Of a stretch of 64,000 nt of DNA, positions 55,235-63,440 are shown piece by piece. The position numbers were made by a program, and so were the translations under genes. How positions within the stretch are numbered: the first letter of the stretch is position 1; each line of letters begins with the position of its first letter. Where the stretch lies: assembly GCF_014837175.1 (NCBI RefSeq), contig NZ_JACYFR010000004.1, forward strand, positions 248,001 to 312,000, given 5' to 3'. This stretch comes from Cellulomonas sp. JH27-2 (GTDB taxonomy: Bacteria > Actinomycetota > Actinomycetes > Actinomycetales > Cellulomonadaceae). The notes beneath the pieces are model-generated. The model was not told where the DNA came from, ran no database searches, and was given only the letters and a program-made list of their open reading frames with translations.

Positions 55235-56468
55235 GGCGGATTCAAGCGGTCAGTGCAACGAGTCCTGTGAGATGAGGCAGTCGCTGATCACTGGAGGATC
55301 CGGATGCAGGGCAAGCACGGTCATCTCAGCCGGGAGCAGAAGCAGCTCGCGCTCAGGCTTCACGCGAGAGGCTGGCGGCTGGTCGACATCGCAAAGGAGA
55401 TCGGCTGCAGCGCGCCGATGGTCGGCATCATGGCCCGCACCGGCCGGCACCTCGATGCCAAGCCGTTCGGCTGGAAGCCCCGCCCTGGCCAGCTGACCAT
55501 CGACGAGCGTGAGCAGATCATGCTCGGTATCAACCGCGGCGACACGTTCACCTTGATCGCCGAGCAGCTGGGACGGGCGGTGTCGACGATCAGCCGTGAG
55601 GTCAAGCGCGGCGGCGGCCGGGCCAGCTACTCGGCCTGGCATTCGCACGAACGTGCTCGCGAGCAGGCCCGTCGCCCCAAGCCGTTCAAGCTCTCCTCAG
55701 GCCGGCTCCTCACGGAAGTGGCTCGTCGGCTCGAGCAGCTCTGGTCCCCGCAGGAGATCGCTGCCCGCCTACGGTTGGATCACGCCGCCGATCCGGAGAT
55801 GCGCGTGAGTCACGAGACGATCTACCAGTCGCTGTTCATACAGGGACGAGGCGAGCTGCGCCGCGAACTGGCACGGTGCCTGCGGTCCGGACGAGCCGCC
55901 CGCAAACCGCGCGGAACGTCCGACGGCCGCGGACGCATCCCCGGCATGGTCATGCTCAGCGAGCGTCCGGCAGAGGTCGACGACCGAGCCGTGCCAGGCC
56001 ACTGGGAAGGCGATCTGATCCTCGGCGAGGGCAGCCGCAGTGCCGTAGGCACCCTGGTCGAGCGCTCCACGCGGCTCACCTTGCTGCTGCACCTGCCCGA
56101 TGGGAAGAGCGCCGAGCAGGTCGAGGTCGCGATGCGCGCCACGATCAGCACCCTGCCGGCCTCCTTGGCGCGGACGATCACCTGGGATCAAGGGGCCGAG
56201 ATGTCCAAGCACGCCGTGTTCACCACGGCCACCGGTATCCCGATCTACTTCTGCGACCCCCACTCGCCCTGGCAGCGCGGCAGCAACGAGAACACCAACG
56301 GGCTCCTGCGCCAGTACCTGCCTAAGGGCACCGACCTGAGTCTCGTCAGCCGCAAGCAGCTCGACGCGATCCAGGACAGCCTCAACGACCGACCGCGCAA
56401 GACGCTGAACTATCTGACACCATCAGAGAAGTTCGCAGAACTCCTTGCGCCCACCGCTTGAATCCGCC
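55235..56468 (+). mobile_element. IS30-family element inserted in IS3 orfA
   Basis: A 1234-base element with terminal inverted repeats: a 16-base exact core (GGCGGATTCAAGCGGT, and its complement at 56453-56468) and further imperfect matching inward. It is flanked by a 3-base GCT duplication (55232-55234 and 56469-56471). The single gene inside is intact, so this may be an active copy. Confidence 0.88.
55304..56461 (+). CDS. IS30-family transposase
   Basis: A 385-residue DDE transposase. The N-terminal HTH region (LTIDEREQIMLGINRGDTFTLIAEQLGRAVSTISREVKR, about residues 65-105) is followed by SHETIYQSLF and the catalytic core: first Asp in GHWEGDLILG, second Asp in TWDQGAEMSKH, Glu in WQRGSNENTNGLLRQYLPKG. 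No frameshift or missing motif is seen. An extra N-terminal DNA-binding section (SREQKQLALRLHARGWRLVDIAKEIG) precedes the usual HTH. The stop falls within the right inverted repeat. Confidence 0.94.
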   Translation: MQGKHGHLSREQKQLALRLHARGWRLVDIAKEIGCSAPMVGIMARTGRHLDAKPFGWKPRPGQLTIDEREQIMLGINRGDTFTLIAEQLGRAVSTISREVKRGGGRASYSAWHSHERAREQARRPKPFKLSSGRLLTEVARRLEQLWSPQEIAARLRLDHAADPEMRVSHETIYQSLFIQGRGELRRELARCLRSGRAARKPRGTSDGRGRIPGMVMLSERPAEVDDRAVPGHWEGDLILGEGSRSAVGTLVERSTRLTLLLHLPDGKSAEQVEVAMRATISTLPASLARTITWDQGAEMSKHAVFTTATGIPIYFCDPHSPWQRGSNENTNGLLRQYLPKGTDLSLVSRKQLDAIQDSLNDRPRKTLNYLTPSEKFAELLAPTA

Positions 56469-56528
56469 GCTCTTGAAGGCGGCTTCGGCTTTCTTCGCGG
56501 CCGAGCTCGGCCGGCCACTGCACTGATC

Positions 56529-57472
56529 GTGGCGTTCATCGACCAGCACGTCGATGAGCGCGAAGGACTGCGATGGGGTGTCGAGCCGATCTGCGCCCAG
56601 CTCAGCACGCTGGGCGTCAAGATCACCCCGTCGACCTACTACGAGCACCGCGCCCGGCGCCCGAGCAAGCGGCAGGTGCGCGATGGGGAGCTCAAGCCCA
56701 AGATCGCCCGGGTCCATGCGGACAACTACGGCGTCATGGCGCGCGCAAGGTCTGGCTGGCGCTGAACCGCGAACGCGCGGTTGGCTCCGAAGCGGTGGCT
56801 CGGTGCACGGTCGAACGCCTGATGGGCGAGCTCGGGTTGCGCGGTGCGATCCGGGGCAAGGTCAAGCGCACTACGATCGCCGACCCGGCGGCCAAGCGAC
56901 CCCAGGATCTGGTCGGACGCAAGTTCGCACCCCTGGCGCCGGACCGGCTGTGGGTGGCTGACTTCACGTATGTCTCGACGTGGTCGGGGTGGGTCTACGT
57001 CGCGTTCGTGATCGACGCCTACGCCCGGCGGATCATCGGGTGGCGTTCGTCGACCACGATGACGGCCAAGCTCGTGCTCGACGCACTCGAGCACGCGGTC
57101 TGGACCCGCGGACGCGAAGGCCGCGACGTCAGCGGGGTCGTGGCGCACCACGACCACGGAAGTCAATACACCTCGGTGGCCTACAGCGAGCGGCTGGCCG
57201 CCGACGGCATCCGCCCCTCGATGGGCGTGGTCTGCTCCTCGTATGACAACGCCCTGGCCGAGACGATCAACGGCCTCTACAAGACCGAGCTGATCAAAGC
57301 CCGAGGCCCGTGGCGCAGCGTCGACCAGGTCGAGGTCGCCACCGCCGAATGGGTCGACTGGTTCAACCACCGACGCCTCTACGAGTACTGCGGGCACATG
57401 CCACCGGCCGAGATGGAAGCCGCCCACTACGCTCGACAACCGGAGCCGGCAACCGCCGACTCCTCAAAGTAG
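56529..57472 (+). pseudogene. IS3-family orfB transposase, frameshifted
   Basis: The first frame (GTG 56529) gives VAFIDQHVDE ... WGVEPICAQLSTLGVKITPSTYYEHRAR ... VHADNYGV. Near 56735 one base appears to be missing; the next frame continues GARKVWLALNRERAVG to the DDE core with WVADFTYVST, HHDHGSQYTS and DNALAETINGLYKTELI, ending at 57472. The shift would prevent full-length transposase, so this copy is probably inactive. A sequencing error is the only alternative I can see. Confidence 0.85.
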
Positions 57473-57475
57473 AAC

Positions 57476-57501
57476 GTCTCCGGACATGCCGGGGCGGTTC
57501 A
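57476..57501 (+). repeat. right terminal inverted repeat of the IS3 element
   Basis: Exact 26-base reverse complement of the left end at 54912-54937, ending GGCGGTTCA. The reading frame of the truncated toxin tip starts directly after it. Confidence 0.9.
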
Positions 57502-57665
57502 AGCTGACGGAGGCGGGTCATATGGACCGAGGTATGGGCTACGAACAGGCACATGAACTCGCCGGCCAGACACACCCCACCTTCGGCAACTACGACCCTG
57601 AGGTCATCAAGCAGTTCCCAGAGCTGTTCAACCAAAACTGGCGGAACTACTGGGGCATCGAGTGA
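57502..57665 (+). pseudogene. C-terminal tip of a polymorphic toxin, 5' end lost at IS3
   Basis: The frame continues from the IS border as KLTEAGHMDRGMGYEQAHELAG, then THPTFGNYDPEVIKQFPELF and NWRNYWGIE before the stop. It has the compact, charged look of a toxin tip and no own start region. The stop overlaps the GTG of the next gene (GTGA), the usual coupling of toxin and immunity gene. An ATG at 57522 could give a 47-residue peptide. No toxin family recognised. Confidence 0.6.
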
Positions 57666-58186
57666 TCATCTCAGTCAGGACGCGGCGCGCCGCGGTCCTG
57701 GGTGACGAGCTGACGGCGACGTTCGACGTTATCCGGACGCTTCGCGCTTCGGTTCCCGGGGTGCCCAGTGAGATGCCGCTGCAGGCGGTTCGGTGCGTTG
57801 TTGAGATGCTCCGACACGGTGGTGGGCTCATGCCGCGTGCTCTCCTGGGCGGCTTCTACACACCGGCGAGAGCCGGTGAAATTCTTATCGAGGTGGGCGC
57901 TTCGGTTTCGACAGCCGCCGAGATTCCCACCTGCGCGAGCGCCTTGGGGCGCCCACTCGTTCCTGGGCTGCCGATCGAGTTCGCGCGCTCGGTCGAGACT
58001 GGCCTGCTGCGAAGCGCTCTGCCGCCAGGGATCGTCGTCGTCGATCGTGGGGCGTTCGATCCGGTTGAGTCTTCGCCGCTTGCATTCGAGCTCGCGGCGG
58101 AGCTTCTCGCGGTCACACTCGGGGCGATGTCTGCGGGTCGAGATGTCGAAGATGTTGTCCGCGCAGCGGTTGAGGCGTGGCCGTGA
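57662..58186 (+). CDS. candidate immunity protein for the first toxin tip
   Basis: A 174-residue protein with no signal peptide. Recognisable segments are [43 protein letters not shown] and a final helical [32 protein letters not shown]. It overlaps the toxin tip upstream and the EndoU gene downstream by 4 bases each, a coupled gene chain. No family recognised; the immunity role is from position. Its codon use is less GC-biased than the core genes. Confidence 0.6.
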   Translation: MIISVRTRRAAVLGDELTATFDVIRTLRASVPGVPSEMPLQAVRCVVEMLRHGGGLMPRALLGGFYTPARAGEILIEVGASVSTAAEIPTCASALGRPLVPGLPIEFARSVETGLLRSALPPGIVVVDRGAFDPVESSPLAFELAAELLAVTLGAMSAGRDVEDVVRAAVEAWP

Positions 58187-58811
58187 GTTCGGCGCGGGCG
58201 TCGGCGGTTCTCGGTGCTCGACCCTCGTCCTTGCTCCGGTTGACGTGGGCGCGATCCACAGCCCTCATGGCAGCCTTCGTGTCGGCTGTATTCATCCTTC
58301 TCGTCGCGGGGACTGCGGCGGCGGCAACGTCCACCTACACCTACGACACCGCTGCCTAGACCTACGACGTCCCCGCAGAGGTGTCCGTGCAGAGCGCGCA
58401 ACGGGGAAGCACGTCCGGGATTCGCCTGCGGGACCGCTCGCGGTTCTGTGGGGGAGGTCCGTCTTCGTTCGGGGTGACGTAGTTGCCGCAAACACCGCAG
58501 ACGATCTTGTCAACCTCGCGAGTCCCGCCCGCACCAGCCATGTCCTCGACGGTCACATGCCACCGGGCGAGCCGGGGAACACTCTGTTCCCAAGGTCTTG
58601 GTCGCCGCAGCAGATCATGCATAACGTGTCTGATGTCGCCACAGACCCCAATCTCCCGTGGGTTCAGCAGACGGGTAAGCTGGGGGCTGAGTTCACGAAG
58701 AACGGTGCGCCCGTCCGTTACTCCGTGGACGGGGTTCGCGGTGGCATCCCGATGCGGGTGATCGTCGAGCCAGGCGGCGAAGGCATCATCACCGGATTTC
58801 CGCTGCCGTGA
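58183..58811 (+). pseudogene. EndoU-type nuclease toxin, broken by stop and frameshift
   Basis: The GTG start gives a signal-peptide-like N-terminus ([21 protein letters not shown]) and STYTYDTAA, then TAG at 58357-58359. After a frameshift near 58395 the nuclease part follows: [38 protein letters not shown] and the closing [17 protein letters not shown]. These are the motifs of bacterial EndoU toxins (RNases); the usual terminal TAY is TGF here. Two lesions make it inactive. The intact MafI-like gene downstream supports the identification. Confidence 0.75.
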
Positions 58812-58822
58812 CGGGAGAAGCG

Positions 58823-59092
58823 ATGGACCCGAACCTTTTGACCAGCGAGTTGAGATGGGCGCTTGAAGGTGCATCTGGACTGCCTGCGCGCGACGTTGAT
58901 TCGATTGCTGTCTTGATCGCCGCCGGTGAGTGGCGGCTTGCGCTCGAGACGCTTTGCACACAGACGTATGAGTACGACGTCGAGGTGAGTGAGGAGCAGC
59001 GATCGCTCCTGCTCCGTCTCGGGCGGGTCCTCGACGCGCCGGTGGGATACCTGCTCGGGGATCCGTGGGCGCCCGCACCGGGTGAGCCGTGA
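58823..59092 (+). CDS. MafI-family immunity protein
   Basis: An 89-residue helical protein with IAAGEWRLALETLCTQTYEYDVEVSEEQ near residues 34-61, the core signature of MafI immunity proteins, which neutralise MafB EndoU toxins in Neisseria. It lies 11 bases after the EndoU stop and has GGGAG at 58813-58817 before the ATG. The frame is intact although its toxin gene is broken. Its stop region overlaps the next gene by 4 bases. Confidence 0.85.
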   Translation: MDPNLLTSELRWALEGASGLPARDVDSIAVLIAAGEWRLALETLCTQTYEYDVEVSEEQRSLLLRLGRVLDAPVGYLLGDPWAPAPGEP

Positions 59093-59409
59093 CGATGCTC
59101 AACATCAACGCGGCGGCCGCAACGGGACCATCGGCCAGCGAGTTTGTACGCTGGCTTGACGCCTACGAGGCCGCCTACTTCGCGGAAGGAGCGACGGGGA
59201 TCGCCTGCCCCCATTGTGGCTTGCCGAGACTCAATCTCGTGTTTGTGACCTTCGGCTCAAGCGGCTCGTCGGTCATGCCGGCCTTCTGGTGCTCCAATTG
59301 TCTGCGTGGATTACCGCCATTGCGCGCGTCCCCGCCCCCTTGGGCGAATGTAGTTTCGTGGGCGGAAACTGGACTTCCTGACTACCAGATGGTGTCTGAG
59401 CAACGCTAA
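59089..59409 (+). CDS. zinc-ribbon-like hypothetical protein
   Basis: A 106-residue protein with two CXXC pairs, CPHC near residue 40 and CSNC near residue 69, that would form a zinc ribbon. The N-terminus (SEFVRWLDAYEAAYFAEG) is helical. The GTG overlaps the MafI stop (GTGA), so it is expressed with it. Small zinc-ribbon proteins are sometimes accessory immunity proteins in toxin arrays; no family is recognised. Confidence 0.55.
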   Translation: MTMLNINAAAATGPSASEFVRWLDAYEAAYFAEGATGIACPHCGLPRLNLVFVTFGSSGSSVMPAFWCSNCLRGLPPLRASPPPWANVVSWAETGLPDYQMVSEQR

Positions 59410-59620
59410 TGCTGCCAAGATTGGCACTGGTTATGCCGGGCGGAACATTCGGCTTCTGTCGTGTCAGACTGGCTGTTCTTCAGGAACGTTTGCCCAGGAT
59501 CTCGCCCGCAATTTGGGCGTTCGTGTGATGGCACCTTCGACAGATATCGGGGCTAGCGGGAGCGGTAAAACGCTCACCGTGTTCGACGGAGGTGGATGGC
59601 GATGGTTCGACCCAAACTGA
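59410..59620 (+). pseudogene. C-terminal tip of another polymorphic toxin
   Basis: In frame, with no start region, the sequence reads AAKIGTGYAGRNIRLLSCQTG, then FAQDLARNLGVRVMAPSTD and a final TVFDGGGWRWFDPN. The RLLSCQTG ... FAQDLA ... VMAPT pattern recurs in C-terminal modules of actinobacterial secreted toxins, from memory. It begins right after the stop of the zinc-ribbon gene, as expected for a displaced cassette, and overlaps the next gene out of frame. Confidence 0.6.
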
Positions 59621-59970
59621 TTGTAATCGGCTACTGGCGCGGTGAAGGAGCCACCGGTTGGCCAGACCCGGCCACGTTCATCGACTCGAGTTGGGATCCG
59701 GATGAGCGCGACGTGATCGCGGACGACTTGGGTCGCGGCTTCGTCGTGCGTGCGTACATGGGCTACTCCCCCTGCCGCATCTGTGGGCGGGACAATGGCT
59801 CATTGGAGTTGAGTGATGGGATCTACGTATGGCCCGAGGGCCTCGCCCACTACTTACTGGACCATAAGGTCCGCCCGCCGGGCACGTTCGTCGCTCACGC
59901 GTTGGCGATGTCAGAGGCATTCGAGTCCGCCGGTCGCGATGAATCTTGGTGGCGCTCCTTCGGGACCTAG
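59596..59970 (+). CDS. candidate immunity protein for the third toxin tip
   Basis: A 124-residue protein starting MAMVRPKLIVIGYW, with a CRICG pair, GIYVWPEGLAHYLLDHKVRPPGTFVAHAL and a Trp-rich end (DESWWRSFGT). The WPEGLAHYLxxHxVRxPxxFV pattern recurs in small bacterial proteins encoded next to toxins, from memory. Its start overlaps the toxin tip in another frame. An ATG at 59602 is an alternative. Confidence 0.6.
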   Translation: MAMVRPKLIVIGYWRGEGATGWPDPATFIDSSWDPDERDVIADDLGRGFVVRAYMGYSPCRICGRDNGSLELSDGIYVWPEGLAHYLLDHKVRPPGTFVAHALAMSEAFESAGRDESWWRSFGT

Positions 59971-60275
59971 GGCATGACGCCGGCACCACTGATCTGGCTC
60001 GACGACCCGCAAACCAGTACGGCGTGCTCGGCCTCGAGCCGTTGGCCGACGATCTCCAGACCAAGCTCGTCGAGGCGAGCGAACTTGGGCAGGGCGGGGC
60101 AGGGCGAGCAAAGGTAGCGTCGGTCTCGTCGAGGTCTTCCAGATGGGCAGTGTGAGAACTACCGTCTTCGGGAGACCTCGACCTCTACCCGGCCGCAGAC
60201 GCGCCGACCACCTCTACACCCTCAACTACGATGAGCCCCTAAACGAAGAATCCCCGCATTTGATATTTCTACCGA
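59971..60275. other. degraded segment between cassettes
   Basis: These 305 bases hold no convincing intact gene. One frame from 59946 gives NQYGVLGLEPLADDLQTKLVEASELG, and another near 60155-60295 gives DHLYTLNYDEPLNEESPHLIF. Both look like pieces of decayed immunity or toxin genes, but neither is complete. Composition is AT-richer towards 60260. Confidence 0.4.
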
Positions 60276-60512
60276 GTGGAGGGTGGACCCGGTGATCCGA
60301 GCGCTTGGCTCGCGCGGGAACCTGCAGTGGCCCAGCTTGGAACGCGAAAATACCCGGGGCTTCTCGTGCAAGGCGATACACTCGCAAACCTTTTGGGTGA
60401 TCTCGAAGAAGTGGCTCCGAACTCTTCAGCCTTGACGACAGTTAGAGATTGGGTGTCGGCTTACGAGGAAACGATGGCCGAGCGGGGCCCCGGACTGCCA
60501 TGCGAACGATGA
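60276..60512 (+). CDS. small immunity-like ORF (DUF6959-like), possibly truncated
   Basis: A 78-residue frame with AVAQLGTRKYPGLLVQGDTLANLLGDLEEVA in its centre, a pattern I associate with DUF6959-type small proteins found in toxin loci. The N-terminus (VEGGPGDPSAWLAREP) does not fit and may be scrambled. No good ribosome site precedes the GTG. Last recognisable element of the cassette array. Confidence 0.45.
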   Translation: MEGGPGDPSAWLAREPAVAQLGTRKYPGLLVQGDTLANLLGDLEEVAPNSSALTTVRDWVSAYEETMAERGPGLPCER

Positions 60513-60907
60513 CTCAAGCCCGATCGGCTGAAGCCAGCCGTTGGAACGCGAGCGCTCTGGGCGCGAACTCTTGGTGTGCGCCATTAGGACGAAAACAGCA
60601 CTCACCCGATGCCTTTCGGGATTGTCGCAGGTTCAGTTAGCACCTGAGGCTGATGCGCGGATAGGAGACCGCGGAACTCAGGCCGCGTTTGCGGCCTGAT
60701 CCCGGATCAACCGTGCTCGCCTTCTCGACCACTCCCGCAATTCTGCGTCGGGCGAGGACTTCGCTCGACGGCGCACCCAATGCCCCCGACACCGTGCCCG
60801 ACGTGCAAGACCGCTGCGTCAGGGTCGTTGACGTACTTGCAGACGGTCGACCGAGGCTGCAACTTCATTGCAGGTGGTGTTCGCTGCACTCAGCCTCAAA
60901 GATCGGT
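60513..60907. other. non-coding or degraded segment at island edge
   Basis: About 395 bases without a supported gene. A perfect 8-bp hairpin (60679-60686 with 60691-60698, loop GTTT) could be a terminator. A minus-strand frame at 60707-60889 does not resemble any protein. The segment probably marks the right boundary of the accessory island, before the haemoglobin gene. No attachment site was recognised. Confidence 0.4.
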
Positions 60908-61291
60908 TCAGCCCTCGAAGGTGTTCAGCATCGAGTGGGCCGCGCGCTCGAGGTAGTCCCACAGCTCGGCCTTGTGCAGGGGAGCCAGGTCCAGACTGTC
61001 GACGGCCGCGCGCATGTGGGTCAGCCAGCGGTCGCGGGCGTCCGGGTTGACCTTGAACGGGGCGTGCCGCATGCGCAGGCGCGGGTGGCCGCGCTGCTCG
61101 GAGTACGTCGTCGGACCGCCCCAGTACTGCTCGAGGAACATCGTCATCCGCTGCGCGGCCGGGCCTAGGTCCTCCTCCGGGTACATCGGCCGCAGCACGG
61201 GGTCGCCCGCGACGCCGCGGTAGAACTCGTCGACGAGCGCGACGAACGTCTCGTGCCCGCCGATCGCGGCGTAGAAGGAGTCGGGTCTCAC
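60908..61291 (-). CDS. glbO: group II truncated haemoglobin (trHbO)
   Basis: A 127-residue 2-on-2 globin. [38 protein letters not shown] forms helices [28 protein letters not shown] contains the proximal His in RHAPF, and [12 protein letters not shown] has the conserved Trp of helix G. It binds oxygen and may detoxify NO or peroxides. The GTG at 61291 was chosen because the family N-terminus begins there. It lies 22 bases downstream of ptsI on the same strand. Confidence 0.94.
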   Translation of the reverse strand: MRPDSFYAAIGGHETFVALVDEFYRGVAGDPVLRPMYPEEDLGPAAQRMTMFLEQYWGGPTTYSEQRGHPRLRMRHAPFKVNPDARDRWLTHMRAAVDSLDLAPLHKAELWDYLERAAHSMLNTFEG

Positions 61292-61313
61292 CCGACCATC
61301 CTCACACGCGCCC

Positions 61314-63005
61314 CTACAGCCCCAGCTCCTCGAGCACCGGCAGCGCTGCCCGCACGGTCGCGCGGGCGTCCTCGGCCGACGGCGCGGCAAGAGCCAGCCC
61401 GGCCAGCCGGCGGCACTCGTCGTACGTGGTCGCGCCCAGCACGGCCGCGACGTCCGCCAGGGCGCGCGGCGTCATGGACAGGGACGTCACGCCCAGCCCG
61501 ACGAGCACCGCGGCCATCGCCGGCGACGCGGCGGCCTCGCCGCAGACACCGACGGGGCGGCCCTGCGCGGCGGCACCCGCGCAGGTCGCGGCCACGAGCT
61601 GCAGCACCGCGGGCTGCCACGCGACGGACAGGTGCGCGACGGCGCCGAGCAGGCGGTCGGCCGCCATCGTGTACTGCACCAGGTCGTTGGTGCCGATGGA
61701 AGCGAACGCCGCGTGAGCCAGGATCGGCCCGGACATCAGGGCCGCGCTCGGGACCTCGATCATCACGCCGGCCGTCGTCAGGCGGTGGCGCGCGCAGGCC
61801 GCGACGAAGTCCGCGGCCTCGTCGACCGTCGACACCATCGGCGCCATCACCCACACCTCGGCCTGCTCCACGGCGGCGGCGGTCGAGATGGCGGTGAGCT
61901 GGTCCTCGAGGATGTCGGGATGCCCGACGACGGTGCGCAGCCCCCGCACGCCGAGCGCCGGGTTCACCTCGTCGTCGCCGGACAGGAAGGGCATGGGCTT
62001 GTCGGCACCCGCGTCGAGCGTGCGGATGACGACCTTGCGGCCCGCGAACGCCGAGAACACCTGGCGGTAGGCGCGCACCTGCTCCTCGATCGTCGGTGCC
62101 TCCTCGCGGTCCAGGAACGCGAACTCGGTGCGGAACAGGCCCACACCCTCGGCGCCTGCGTCCGCCGCCGCCTGCGCGGCGCCCGGGTCGCCGACGTTCG
62201 CCAGCAGCTCCACGCGCCGCCCGTCGGCCGTCTGCCCCGGGCCGCTGAACGTGCGCACCTGCGCGGCGAGCGCGCGCGCCGCGGCCACCTGCTCGGGGTC
62301 CGGCCCCACGGTGACGGTCCCGGCCGCCCCGTCGACGAGCACGAGGGCGTCGTCGTCCAGTGCCTCGAGGATCCCGCGGGCCGCGACCACGCCCGGGATG
62401 CCGCGGGCGCGGGCCAGGATGGCGGTGTGAGCGGTGGGGCCGCCCGCCGCGGTGACGATCGCCAGGACGCGCTCGGGGTCCAGGGTCGCGACGAGCGCCG
62501 GGGCCAGGTCGAGCGCGACGAGCACGAACGGTTCGTCGCCCTCCGGGACGCCGGGCGCGGGCCGGTCGGTCAGGACGGCGACGAGCCGGTCGCGCACGTC
62601 CGCGATGTCGCGGATCCGCTCGGCGAAGAGCCCGCCGATCGCCAGGAACTGCTCGGCCACCGCGTCCGCGGCCTCCCAGACGGCACGCTCGGGCACCAGG
62701 TGGTCGGTCATGACGCGCTCGACGGCGTCGGCGACCAGCGTCGGGTCGGCCGCGATGGCGGCCGTGGTGTGCAGGAGGTCGGCGGCGTCGCCCTGCGCGC
62801 GCTCCGCGGCGGCGTCCAGGTCGGCGCGCACGTGCTCGGAGGCGGCGGCGATGCGCTGCGCGGCGGCCTCGTGGTCGGCCCCGGGGGGCAGACGCCGGCC
62901 GGCGGGCGGCTCGGTGATCGGGTCGGGCATGCGCACGGCGGGCGCGGCGACGCGTCCGGGGCTCACGCCGATGCCGGTGATGACCGTGGGGGGATGGGCG
63001 CTCAC
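61314..63005 (-). CDS. ptsI: PTS enzyme I (phosphoenolpyruvate-protein phosphotransferase)
   Basis: First enzyme of the sugar phosphotransferase system; passes phosphate from PEP to HPr. The 563-residue protein has an N-terminal HPr-binding part, the active-site His at about residue 193 in [10 protein letters not shown], and the PEP-binding barrel with [46 protein letters not shown] and [16 protein letters not shown] lies about 10 bases before the GTG. Divergent from the IIB and IIA genes. HPr is not encoded in the window. Confidence 0.96.
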   Translation of the reverse strand: MSAHPPTVITGIGVSPGRVAAPAVRMPDPITEPPAGRRLPPGADHEAAAQRIAAASEHVRADLDAAAERAQGDAADLLHTTAAIAADPTLVADAVERVMTDHLVPERAVWEAADAVAEQFLAIGGLFAERIRDIADVRDRLVAVLTDRPAPGVPEGDEPFVLVALDLAPALVATLDPERVLAIVTAAGGPTAHTAILARARGIPGVVAARGILEALDDDALVLVDGAAGTVTVGPDPEQVAAARALAAQVRTFSGPGQTADGRRVELLANVGDPGAAQAAADAGAEGVGLFRTEFAFLDREEAPTIEEQVRAYRQVFSAFAGRKVVIRTLDAGADKPMPFLSGDDEVNPALGVRGLRTVVGHPDILEDQLTAISTAAAVEQAEVWVMAPMVSTVDEAADFVAACARHRLTTAGVMIEVPSAALMSGPILAHAAFASIGTNDLVQYTMAADRLLGAVAHLSVAWQPAVLQLVAATCAGAAAQGRPVGVCGEAAASPAMAAVLVGLGVTSLSMTPRALADVAAVLGATTYDECRRLAGLALAAPSAEDARATVRAALPVLEELGL

Positions 63006-63135
63006 CTGGGAAGACCTCCTCGTCGAGTGAGATGCAGTCTGGCCGGTCCGGGCCCGCGCGCGCCAGCAGGACACACGGCGCGGGCAGCCCGCGGACGCGA
63101 TCCGGACACTCGGCACCCGGCAGTCTCGGTGGGGT

Positions 63136-63141
63136 TAGGCT
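63136..63141 (+). promoter_or_regulatory. candidate -10 element for the PTS IIB gene
   Basis: TAGGCT in the 195-base divergent region between ptsI and the IIB gene. The start codon is 60 bases downstream, so this transcript would have a leader. No convincing -35 was found. Confidence 0.35.
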
Positions 63142-63200
63142 TGCGGGTGCGCGTGCCGACAGACACGCTGCTGTCACACGCCTGACCCCTGGGAGTTCCT

Positions 63201-63431
63201 TTGAGCAAGGCAGAGCAGATCCTCGCCGCGCTGGGTGGCGACTCGAACGTCGTCGACCTCGAGCCGTGCATCACCCGTCTGCGGGTGGAGGTGGGCGACG
63301 CGCAGCTCGTCGACGAGTCCGCGCTCAAAGCGTCCGGCGCGTTCGGCGTCGTGCGTTCGGGCCGGATCGTCCAGGTCATCGTCGGCCCCGAGGCCGACAA
63401 CCTCGCGGCCGAGCTCGACTCCCTGCGCTGA
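63201..63431 (+). CDS. PTS glucose/sucrose-class IIB protein
   Basis: A 76-residue free-standing IIB domain. The phosphorylated Cys23 lies in DLEPCITRLRVEV, the IIB active-site consensus of the glucose/sucrose/N-acetylglucosamine class. A TTG start is preceded by GGGAG at about 63189-63193; no other start fits. It would transfer phosphate from IIA to the incoming sugar at the IIC channel, which is not in this window. The IIA gene follows 9 bases later. Confidence 0.9.
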   Translation: MSKAEQILAALGGDSNVVDLEPCITRLRVEVGDAQLVDESALKASGAFGVVRSGRIVQVIVGPEADNLAAELDSLR

Positions 63432-63440
63432 CCCCGCAGC

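Larger units (their letters stand above)
54963..56526 (+). pseudogene. IS3-family orfA, split by IS30 insertion
   Basis: The 5' part, 54963-55234, encodes a helix-turn-helix protein (RRYPPELRERAVRMVAEIR ... LLGIGTPETVRKWCRQDE) and a leucine-zipper-like ELKRLKRENAELKRANA. The 3' part resumes at 56472 as LLKAASAFFAAELGRP and stops at 56526. Removing the IS30 copy and one GCT repeat restores a continuous 108-residue orfA, so it was intact before the insertion. Confidence 0.85.
54912..57501 (+). mobile_element. IS3-family element, interrupted by IS30
   Basis: Bounded by perfect 26-bp inverted ends that begin TG and end CA, as IS3 elements do. It encodes two overlapping frames (orfA, orfB) with a DDE catalytic triad in orfB. 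Without the inserted IS30 element its length would be about 1353 bases, normal for the family. Flanking bases are TCC on the left and AGC on the right, so there is no target-site duplication; one side was probably changed by recombination. Confidence 0.85.

Noticed and set aside
58362..59108. Minus-strand open frame of about 250 codons opposite the EndoU and MafI-like genes
   Set aside because: The plus strand carries recognisable EndoU and MafI motifs in the same stretch, so this is a shadow.
60707..60889. Minus-strand frame of 60 codons at the island edge
   Set aside because: No ribosome site, no recognisable motif and odd composition; likely chance.
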